From the NCBI GenBank assembly GCA_947176675.1, contig CAMWRN010000138.1:1-6598 (forward strand): 6,598 nt of DNA, in the 5' to 3' direction. The notes beneath the pieces were generated by a model that was given only the letters and a program-made list of their open reading frames with translations, did no database searches and was not told the origin of the DNA. Source of the DNA: an uncultured Clostridia bacterium (GTDB lineage: Bacteria > Bacillota > Clostridia > Oscillospirales > Ruminococcaceae). Shown one piece after another: positions 1 through 5,077 of this stretch (within the stretch, counting starts at the first letter, position 1; each line of letters opens with the position of its first letter). The position numbers and the translations under genes were made by a program.

Positions 1-1
1 C

Positions 2-826
2 CTCAACACAAGCTTCGACTGGAACGGCAAGAAACAGCCCCTCACCTTTGCAACCGAGAACGACGGTCTCAACGGCACGGCAATGCTGCTGGGAACTATG
101 GTTTCGGGAACGGCTTCCGTTTTTGCGGACGTGCGCACATACTGGAGTCCAGAAGCGGTTGAACGCGTTACAGGAATAAAGCCTGAGGGTAAAGCGTCGA
201 ACGGATTTATCCATCTGATAAATTCGGGAGCGGCGTCACTTGACGGTACGGGAATGGCTCAGGACGAAAACGGCGTACACCTTATGAAAAAATGGTGGGA
301 CATGACCGACAATGACATCGAAGCTGTCCTCGGAAAGGTTGACTGGTGTCCCGCAAACTTAGGATATTTCAGGGGCGGCGGATTTTCCTCACACTTCCGC
401 ACACAGGCTGAGATGCCCGTTACAATGATAAGACTGAACATTGTGGACGGTATTGGTCCCGTGCTTCAGATCGCGGAGGGCTACACGGTAGTTCTGCCTG
501 ACGAAATACACAAGCCTCTCGACGAGCGCACCGACAAGACATGGCCAACCACATGGTTCGTACCCAACCTGATTCCCGAAAAACCTGCGTTCAAGGACGT
601 TTACTCGGTAATGGCAAACTGGGGTGCAAACCACGGCGCGTTCACCTACGGTCATGTGGGCAAGGATCTTATCACGCTTGCTTCAATGCTCCGCATACCC
701 GTTGCTATGCACAACGTTCCCGAGGAAGAAATCTACCGTCCTCACGCATGGTCCGCTTTCGGAACGGCAGACCTTGAAGCCGCCGACTACAAAGCCTGTG
801 AGACATACGGTCCGCTTTACAAGTAA
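2..826 (+). CDS. fucI: L-fucose isomerase, C-terminal part (5' end outside window)
   Basis: Converts L-fucose to L-fuculose (and D-arabinose to D-ribulose), the first step of intracellular fucose breakdown; a cytoplasmic Mn2+-dependent enzyme. The reading frame is open from base 2, so 274 residues are visible, roughly the last 46% of a protein that is about 590 residues in E. coli. I recognise the family from long near-identical blocks: FATEND, SVFADVRTYWSPEA, HLINSG, YFRGGG, GPVLQIAEG, TWPTTWF, DVYSVMANWGANHG, LASMLRIPVAMHNV and the ending YGPLYK. The three metal ligands of the E. coli enzyme (Glu337, Asp361, His528) have counterparts here: Glu at 56-58, Asp at 128-130 (exactly 24 residues later, as in E. 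coli) and His at 632-634. The first in-frame ATG at 83 lies inside the conserved core and is not the start. No other fucose gene is visible. The terminator at 849-886 ends the transcript. Confidence 0.96.
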   Translation, partial: LNTSFDWNGKKQPLTFATENDGLNGTAMLLGTMVSGTASVFADVRTYWSPEAVERVTGIKPEGKASNGFIHLINSGAASLDGTGMAQDENGVHLMKKWWDMTDNDIEAVLGKVDWCPANLGYFRGGGFSSHFRTQAEMPVTMIRLNIVDGIGPVLQIAEGYTVVLPDEIHKPLDERTDKTWPTTWFVPNLIPEKPAFKDVYSVMANWGANHGAFTYGHVGKDLITLASMLRIPVAMHNVPEEEIYRPHAWSAFGTADLEAADYKACETYGPLYK

Positions 827-848
827 TATTTTTCTTGCAGCATAATAT

Positions 849-886
849 AAAAAACGACCTCTGTAAGGAGTGCGGAGGTCGTTTTT
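849..886. terminator. Bidirectional Rho-independent terminator between convergent genes
   Basis: The arms 850-861 (AAAAACGACCTC) and 875-886 (GAGGTCGTTTTT) are perfectly complementary over 12 bp around a 13-nt loop. The A-run on one side and the T-run on the other mean the hairpin can act on either strand. It lies 23 nt after the fucI stop and 37 nt after the stop of the converging LytTR gene, so it probably serves both. Confidence 0.92.
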
Positions 887-923
887 ATATACACAAAACA
901 ATTGAGAAACTGCCGTTAATGAC

Positions 924-1652
924 TCATGTTGCTACCGTAAGCGCACCCATGATCTTCCTTATTTCACCGACGCGCTTTGAAGTAACGGAACAGAAAATAT
1001 CATCGTCAAAAAAGATCAAACCGTCGTCTATCCTTCTCACCGCGGACAGGTTAGCTATAGTCGAGGAACGGGTTATCTCAAATCTTCCGTCAAGGCGGTT
1101 TATCAGCTTGGAAATATCCGCGCGCATGGTGTCAGTGCCGTTTTTATGGTATATCGTGCAGCGGTGCTGCTGCTTGATGGTCTCAATATAGTATATATCG
1201 GAAAAGCTTATGATCTTCAGCGAGCCGTCGCCGCCGAAAGTCATTATACCGCCGCATACGGTGGTCACTCTGTCGTATATCTTCATAAGCACGCTCTCGA
1301 AGCGTTTTTCAAGACCCTCTCCCAAAGCGTTTATGTATCCGCATACGCCGGTTCCCGCATTAACAGATTCTGCCGCGTACTCTGCGGATTCGGACACTAA
1401 GCAGAATTTTACCCGTCTGTACGACTCGAATATTTCGGCAATGACCTTTTCCCGTTCGGGACAGTTATCAATGTCCATAATAACAAGATATCCTTTGTCG
1501 GGTTTAATAAGACCTTTAAGCTCCTCCGCACTGCGGGGCGACGATGTGTGCAGAGACATCAGCCGAAGCCGTCTGCGCATTATTATATCGTCGGTTATCC
1601 GCTTAAAGAAAACCTCCCTCTCCCCGATGCCGGAATAAATAATTACTTCCAT
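924..1652 (-). CDS. LytTR-family response regulator with degenerate receiver domain
   Basis: A 242-residue DNA-binding regulator. Residues 1-125 resemble a CheY-like receiver: VIMDID (Asp60, the likely phosphoacceptor position) and CLVSES (Ser87/Ser89, switch position). The acidic pair normally near the N-terminus is missing (IIYSGIGEREV) and the usual conserved Lys after the switch residue is not seen (GYINA), so phosphorylation is doubtful. Residues 135-235 fit a LytTR domain: GGIMTFGGDGSLKIISFSDI, YYIETIKQQHRCTIYHKNG, then FEITRSSTIANLSAVRRID. LytTR proteins bind tandem direct repeats with about 21-bp period, and such repeats lie just upstream (1720-1779). I chose the ATG at 1650-1652 because AAAGGA (1661-1666) precedes it at proper spacing and the receiver fold begins right there; a start at 1736 would add 28 residues that overlap the promoter. 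No sensor kinase is visible. Autoregulation, or control of the divergent gene at 2078, is inference. Confidence 0.85.
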   Translation of the reverse strand: MEVIIYSGIGEREVFFKRITDDIIMRRRLRLMSLHTSSPRSAEELKGLIKPDKGYLVIMDIDNCPEREKVIAEIFESYRRVKFCLVSESAEYAAESVNAGTGVCGYINALGEGLEKRFESVLMKIYDRVTTVCGGIMTFGGDGSLKIISFSDIYYIETIKQQHRCTIYHKNGTDTMRADISKLINRLDGRFEITRSSTIANLSAVRRIDDGLIFFDDDIFCSVTSKRVGEIRKIMGALTVAT

Positions 1653-1660
1653 TTTTCGGT

Positions 1661-1666
1661 TCCTTT
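1661..1666 (-). promoter_or_regulatory. Ribosome binding site deciding the LytTR start
   Basis: AAAGGA on the minus strand, 8 nt before the ATG at 1652. It supports this start rather than the upstream in-frame ATG at 1736. Confidence 0.6.
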
Positions 1667-1668
1667 CA

Positions 1669-1697
1669 TTTGTATTGTAACGGCGCCGATATGTCAA
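1669..1697 (-). promoter_or_regulatory. Probable promoter of the LytTR regulator gene
   Basis: On the minus strand, a perfect -35 TTGACA (1697-1692) is followed after exactly 17 bp by TACAAA (1674-1669, 4 of 6 matches to TATAAT). An alternative -10, TACAAT (1679-1674), has a poorer 12-bp spacing. Start of transcription near 1662 would leave a leader of only about 10 nt and would cut into the Shine-Dalgarno at 1666-1661, so the exact -10 is uncertain. The spacer contains the 8-bp palindrome CGGCGCCG (1681-1688), which could be an operator. Confidence 0.5.
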
Positions 1698-1719
1698 GTA
1701 TACATATGAAAGAGAGGTT

Positions 1720-1779
1720 AGGTTCAAATCTGTCACGAACAGGTCAAATTATGTCACAAATTCCCGAACGTTCGGTCAC
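1720..1779. repeat. Imperfect direct repeats with 21-22 bp period, candidate LytTR operator
   Basis: Two 20-nt units, 1720-1739 and 1741-1760, share AGGT, CAAAT, TGTCAC and AA. A third GTCAC follows, so GTCAC occurs at 1732-1736, 1753-1757 and 1775-1779, spaced 21 and 22 bp, two helical turns apart. Known LytTR regulators such as AgrA and ComE bind two 9-bp boxes with about 12 bp between them, the same overall period. The block lies just upstream of the -35 box of the LytTR gene and about 80-140 bp upstream of the predicted start of the divergent transcript. That it is the binding site is inference from position and spacing; the box sequence is not a clear match to the AgrA consensus. Confidence 0.6.
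1764..1775. repeat. 12-bp perfect palindrome, possible operator
   Basis: CCGAACGTTCGG is a perfect inverted repeat without spacer, overlapping the start of the third GTCAC unit. It could bind a dimeric repressor, but no particular family is indicated. Confidence 0.4.
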
Positions 1780-1820
1780 AGTACAAACGGGGACGCATTA
1801 TCGGTCATCTGTGAAATTTC

Positions 1821-1850
1821 TGCACATACTGCCTGACGGGGTGCTATAAT
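1821..1850 (+). promoter_or_regulatory. Extended -10 promoter for the 207-residue protein gene
   Basis: TATAAT at 1845-1850 is a perfect -10 box and is preceded by TG at 1842-1843, giving the extended -10 form TGnTATAAT. A weak -35, TGCACA (1821-1826, 4 of 6), lies 18 bp upstream. Transcription should start near 1857, giving a leader of about 220 nt before the gene at 2078. Confidence 0.75.
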
Positions 1851-1856
1851 CGGGAC

Positions 1857-2077
1857 AAGCTGATACGGAAACGCAGGACAGCCGCAAAGGAAAATTCCGC
1901 CCGATTAGGGCTTGACCGTAACTGAACTCCTGTCACGAAATACGTCCCGTATATCCGTCGGCATTACATAGATTATCTGCCGGAGACAAGGCTGCGGCAA
2001 ACTCCGTCAGTGAAAAAGTCCCGCGCTGAAGCCGCAGGACAAACTCAAAACCGCCGCAGGGAAAGAGGTAATTTATT
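1857..2077 (+). ncRNA. Long, possibly structured 5' leader of unknown class
   Basis: About 220 nt separate the predicted transcription start from the ATG at 2078, and no ATG occurs on the plus strand in between. Several helices are possible: GCCC/GGGC (1899-1902 with 1908-1911), CGGCA/TGCCG (1959-1963 with 1978-1982), CGGAG/CTCCG (1981-1985 with 2002-2006), and CTGCGGC (1992-1998) with GCCGCAG (2031-2037), inside which TCAG (2007-2010) can pair with CTGA (2026-2029). GCCGCAGG is repeated at 2053-2060, just before the ribosome binding site, so CTGCGGC can choose between two partners, and the CGGAG/CTCCG helix is incompatible with that pairing. This suggests a switching cis-regulator, but I cannot assign it to any known riboswitch family, and a plain long leader is possible. 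Confidence 0.4.
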
Positions 2078-2701
2078 ATGGCAAACACAGATCTTAAAAT
2101 CAGAGTAAAGAGCAGGCTCGGCACTACTCAGCAGGTACTCCTTTATCAGGAAGCGGTTACTCTCAACGTTAAAAACTTCAAGATAGCGGCTTGGGAACAC
2201 CAGTATATTGCTCCCGGTGCTCAGATGAGAGCATTGCTCCCTACCGATATATCTATCGGTTCTATGGAAGTTATCGGTCACGACGGCAAGATCATGACCA
2301 AGCTTCTCAATGTTGAGTACAACACCGCATGGGATATCTACAACAACGGAGGCGCCCTTGACATACGCAAGAGCAGCGAGCCGTTCCCTGAGGGAGACAC
2401 TATCGAGATCCACAACAAGAACAAGGCTACCAGCGAGGCTGTTGTTGCAAAGAACGGCAAACCCCTGTTCGCGTGCAACGTTCGTCCCGGCTTCAAGGTA
2501 AACTTTGCTATCCACCCCAAGCTTTTCGTTGCTCTCAGTGATTTTGAGATCACCGATCCTTTCTTCGACGCGGCTACCATTTCCAGAAGACCCGTTGAGA
2601 TCGAATACGAGGGTCAGCAGTACCTGACGATTATACTCTCCGAAAACGAAAGCACAGGCGAGGTAACAGTTGATTACAATTTTGACAAATTTGAGGAATA
2701 A
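2078..2701 (+). CDS. Uncharacterised 207-residue soluble protein, possible tandem-domain
   Basis: I do not recognise this protein. It has no signal peptide and no membrane segment, so it is probably cytoplasmic. The chain is rich in alternating hydrophobic and polar residues, as in beta-sheet proteins, and ends in an acidic tail (NFDKFEE). Residues 44-65 (IAPGAQMRALLPTDIS..) and 135-158 (VRPGFKVNFAIHPKLF..) share a PG turn, a Pro about eight residues on and an E-V/I ending; each is preceded by EAV (25-27 and 120-122). This hints at two copies of a domain of about 90 residues. The start is supported by AGAGG at 2064-2068, 9 nt before the ATG. Codons look enriched for forms common in highly expressed genes (CTC, AAG, GTT, GGT). 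It is monocistronic, with its own extended -10 promoter, long leader and strong terminator, which suggests tightly controlled, possibly high expression. The divergent LytTR regulator is the obvious candidate controller. Confidence 0.85.
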   Translation: MANTDLKIRVKSRLGTTQQVLLYQEAVTLNVKNFKIAAWEHQYIAPGAQMRALLPTDISIGSMEVIGHDGKIMTKLLNVEYNTAWDIYNNGGALDIRKSSEPFPEGDTIEIHNKNKATSEAVVAKNGKPLFACNVRPGFKVNFAIHPKLFVALSDFEITDPFFDAATISRRPVEIEYEGQQYLTIILSENESTGEVTVDYNFDKFEE

Positions 2702-2738
2702 TTCCTCCGTAACCGTTCAGGACGTTATCTAAAGCTAA

Positions 2739-2779
2739 AGAGCGCAGAGATAAGCTTATCTCTGCGCTCTGAGTTTTTT
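2739..2779 (+). terminator. Strong Rho-independent terminator with 16-bp perfect inverted repeat
   Basis: Bases 2739-2754 and 2755-2770 form a 32-nt perfect palindrome centred on AAGCTT, ending in AGAGCGCAGAG / CTCTGCGCTCT, then a run of six T at 2774-2779. It lies 37 nt after the stop codon at 2701 and isolates the 207-residue protein gene from the operon downstream. Confidence 0.93.
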
Positions 2780-2883
2780 CGGAACACATACCGCAGATAT
2801 CCGCAGCAGTATTTTGATTCCAAAATTTAAAAATAATGTAACATTTTCCTGTAGATTGTAATTTAACTGTAAACTAAAAACCG

Positions 2884-2912
2884 TTGCAATCACTGCGGCA
2901 AAGGTGTATAAT
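2884..2912 (+). promoter_or_regulatory. Sigma-A type promoter of the three-gene envelope operon
   Basis: TTGCAA (2884-2889, 4 of 6 to TTGACA) and a perfect TATAAT (2907-2912) are separated by 17 bp. Transcription should start near 2919, giving a leader of about 33 nt that carries AAGGGG (2936-2941) 10 nt before the ATG at 2952. The A/T-rich stretch 2820-2880 upstream holds TGTAA three times and an 11-bp palindrome (2835-2845). Confidence 0.75.
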
Positions 2913-2951
2913 AAGCAATGTTAAAAGCTGAAGGCAAGGGGCTGGTAATAT

Positions 2952-4016
2952 ATGTACAATTACTGCGCGGTCATACCGTCGCTTGATCCCGACGAGCGCA
3001 TACTCAGCATTGCAGGAAAACTCAGGGACAGAGGCTTCAAAAAAATAATCGCCGTAAACGACGGCAGCAAAACTGACGAGCTTTTTATCAAACTTCGTTA
3101 CGAATACGGCTGCGACGTTCTCACCCACTGCATAAATTTCGGCAAGGGCAGAGGCATGAAAACCGCCATGAACCACTACATGAACGTCTATTCAGACTCC
3201 ATGGACGGCATTGTTTTCGTGGACGGTGACGATCAGCATCACATTGACGACGTATGCGCCTGCTGCGATTGTCTTTCCGAAAATCCCGGCTGTCTGGTGT
3301 TGGGTTCGCGGGATTTTTCCGACCCTAACGTTCCGTCCAGAAGCCGCTTCGGAAACAAGACCACTTCACGTTTTTTCAAGCTTTTCTGCGGACTTTCCAT
3401 CGGCGACACCCAAACGGGGCTGCGGGCAATGGGAAACAGTATCATACCGAAGTTCGCAGGGATAAGCGGCGAGCGTTTCGACTACGAGACCAATATGCTT
3501 TTGGAAACAAAAACGCTGGATATCCCCATAAAGGAGGTCCCGATAAAAACCATTTACATAGAGGACAATAAGCAGTCTCACTTTAATCCAATAAAGGATT
3601 CCATTGCCATTTACAAAACCATTTTAGGATATATTTCATCGTCACTGGGAGCGGCTGCCATTGATTTAGGTCTGTACTGGCTGCTTTCTGTACTTCTGGG
3701 AGGACTGGGCGGAAAGCTGCGTATTGCGCTGTCAACAGTGTTTGCGCGTATTGTGTCCTCGCTGTTCAACTACACCGTAAACAGCAAGGCGGTGTTCAGG
3801 TCATCGGAAAACCCGAAAAAAACAATTGTGAAATACTATATCCTGTGCCTACTCCAAACAGCGGCTTCCTATTGGGGAGTGTACGGTTTGTCGCTGATTT
3901 TCGGGCAGGAGCATACGGTGCTTATCAAGCTTCCGGTGGACTGCATACTGTTCCTGCTGAGCTTTAAGATACAACAGAACTGGGTGTTCAAAAAAAGTGC
4001 TGAAAAAAAGGGGTAA
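2952..4016 (+). CDS. GT2 glycosyltransferase fused to GtrA-like membrane domain
   Basis: A 354-residue two-domain protein. Residues 1-220 are a family 2 glycosyltransferase of the dolichol-phosphate-mannose-synthase type: VIPSLDP at 7-13, VNDGS at 35-39, NFGKGRGMK at 62-70, the metal-binding VDGDDQH at 90-96 (DxD motif), DTQTGLRAM at 152-160 and ERFDYETNML at 174-183. Such enzymes transfer a sugar from a nucleotide donor to polyprenyl phosphate on the inner face of the membrane. Residues 225-347 fit GtrA: about four membrane segments (near 225-250, 258-276, 293-316, 322-340), the FARIVSSLFNYTVNSKAVF block and the terminal QNWVF. GtrA proteins are thought to help move polyprenyl-linked sugars across the membrane or assist the transferase. 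The fusion thus joins charging and possibly flipping. A cysteine cluster, CACCDC (102-107) plus Cys114, follows the DxD motif and is unusual. It is the first gene of the operon, 5 nt before the next start. The sugar cannot be told from the sequence. Confidence 0.92.
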   Translation: MYNYCAVIPSLDPDERILSIAGKLRDRGFKKIIAVNDGSKTDELFIKLRYEYGCDVLTHCINFGKGRGMKTAMNHYMNVYSDSMDGIVFVDGDDQHHIDDVCACCDCLSENPGCLVLGSRDFSDPNVPSRSRFGNKTTSRFFKLFCGLSIGDTQTGLRAMGNSIIPKFAGISGERFDYETNMLLETKTLDIPIKEVPIKTIYIEDNKQSHFNPIKDSIAIYKTILGYISSSLGAAAIDLGLYWLLSVLLGGLGGKLRIALSTVFARIVSSLFNYTVNSKAVFRSSENPKKTIVKYYILCLLQTAASYWGVYGLSLIFGQEHTVLIKLPVDCILFLLSFKIQQNWVFKKSAEKKG

Positions 4017-4021
4017 TTATT

Positions 4022-5077
4022 ATGAGCGGTACATCATCAGCCGCAAAAGTATTTCGTCTGGCCGGAAATATACTGGGACGCTTTTTCGCGCTCATCGGGG
4101 TGATACTTCTTGCCGCAGTTATAATGCTTGTGGGAGTATCCTACATTTTCTGCAAAGGTCCGTCGCCGCTGGCTTCGGACCTATTCGTGGTGACTATGAT
4201 GGAAACAAGCGCGCTGAAATTCGTTCCTGCCATGTTCTTCTCGGACGAAGAGATCAAGGCGATACAGGCACGTAACTCAACTGTTGACACCTTTGAGATC
4301 ACGGACGAATCCCTTATCGTGATACCAACCGCCGAGGAGATCGCCGCTGACAGCGAGCGTGAGCCTTTGGAAATAATCGACATTGCTGCTTCAACCTACA
4401 AGGGGAAGCTTATGATAGTCCGCGATCCGTCACGGGTGGTAATGGCTGTTCCTCCCGTTCTGGGTGCAAACGGCGAGGGCGTACAGATATCCAAAATGGT
4501 CGAGAGTGAAGGCGGCGTTGCGGGAATTAACGCAGGCGGCTTTATCGACGTGGGCGGCGTTGGCAACGGCGGCGAACCGCTCGGTATCGTTATCAAGGAC
4601 GGCAAGCTTTGGTATGACGGCGGCTCGTCCATTGTTATCGGCTTCGATAAGGACGACAAGCTGATAGTTGGCTGGATGTCCGCTCAGGAGGCTATAGAAA
4701 AAAATATCCGCGATGCCTGCTCTTTCGGTCCCGTGTTCATCGTAAACGGCAAACGTGCCGATGTGGCGGGAACTGGCGGCGGACTCAATCCCCGCACCTG
4801 CATAGGTCAGACTGCCGACGGAAGCGTACTTCTGCTTACCATAGACGGCAGGCAGGCTACCAGCATCGGAGCTACCTACGAGGACTGCATAAACATTCTG
4901 GAGGAATACGGCGCGGTAAACGCTGCAAACCTTGACGGCGGCTCGTCCACGGTAATGTACTACAACGGCGAGGTGATCAACGTATCTGCGTCGGTATACG
5001 GTCCGAGAAAGCTTCCCACAGCGTTTGTGGTTCTTCCCGAAAAAACAGCTTCTTTGGAAGGGGGCGCGGAACAATGA
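4022..5077 (+). CDS. Membrane-anchored phosphodiester glycosidase domain protein (NAGPA/DUF2233 family)
   Basis: 351 residues. One membrane segment at about 17-43 (rich in Leu, Ile, Val, Ala) anchors it, with the rest likely outside the cell. Residues 165-338 carry the NAGPA (PF09992) pattern: GINAGGF at 168-174, PLGIVIKDGKLW at 186-197, FGPVFIVNGK at 235-244, NPRTCIGQTADG at 256-267, LLTIDGRQ at 271-278, GATYEDC at 283-289, ANLDGGSSTVMY at 302-313 and RKLPTAFVVLP at 329-339. The family includes the human enzyme that uncovers mannose 6-phosphate by removing GlcNAc from a phosphodiester; bacterial members are often annotated as exopolysaccharide biosynthesis proteins. A role in cutting or editing sugar-phosphodiester bonds of wall or capsule glycans is inferred. 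Residues 45-160 form an unassigned linker region. The AAGGGG of its ribosome binding site lies within the end of the preceding gene, 5 nt separate the two genes, and its last 4 bases overlap the next start, so the genes are probably translationally coupled. Confidence 0.88.
   Translation: MSGTSSAAKVFRLAGNILGRFFALIGVILLAAVIMLVGVSYIFCKGPSPLASDLFVVTMMETSALKFVPAMFFSDEEIKAIQARNSTVDTFEITDESLIVIPTAEEIAADSEREPLEIIDIAASTYKGKLMIVRDPSRVVMAVPPVLGANGEGVQISKMVESEGGVAGINAGGFIDVGGVGNGGEPLGIVIKDGKLWYDGGSSIVIGFDKDDKLIVGWMSAQEAIEKNIRDACSFGPVFIVNGKRADVAGTGGGLNPRTCIGQTADGSVLLLTIDGRQATSIGATYEDCINILEEYGAVNAANLDGGSSTVMYYNGEVINVSASVYGPRKLPTAFVVLPEKTASLEGGAEQ

Noticed and set aside
835..1191. 118-codon plus-strand frame beginning in the terminator
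   Set aside because: Starts without a ribosome binding site, runs through the terminator hairpin and is antisense to the LytTR gene.
1653..1736. N-terminal extension of the LytTR regulator to an ATG at 1736
   Set aside because: The extra 28 residues overlap the TTGACA promoter, have no ribosome binding site and do not look like receiver sequence; the ATG at 1652 has AAAGGA at proper distance.
1764..1775. LexA (SOS) box
   Set aside because: Gram-positive LexA boxes need CGAAC and GTTCG separated by 4 bases; here they abut with no spacer.
1872..1960. Cyclic-di-GMP-I (GEMM) riboswitch in the leader
   Set aside because: CAGGAC...CGCAAAG resembles part of the GEMM core, but three bases interrupt GGACGCAAAG, the GNRA-capped stem is missing and the tetraloop receptor side is not found.
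2010..2110. Short GTG-initiated frame (VKKSRAEAAG...) overlapping the start of the 207-residue protein
   Set aside because: There is no ribosome binding site before the GTG, and the frame runs through the structured leader into the next gene; likely chance.
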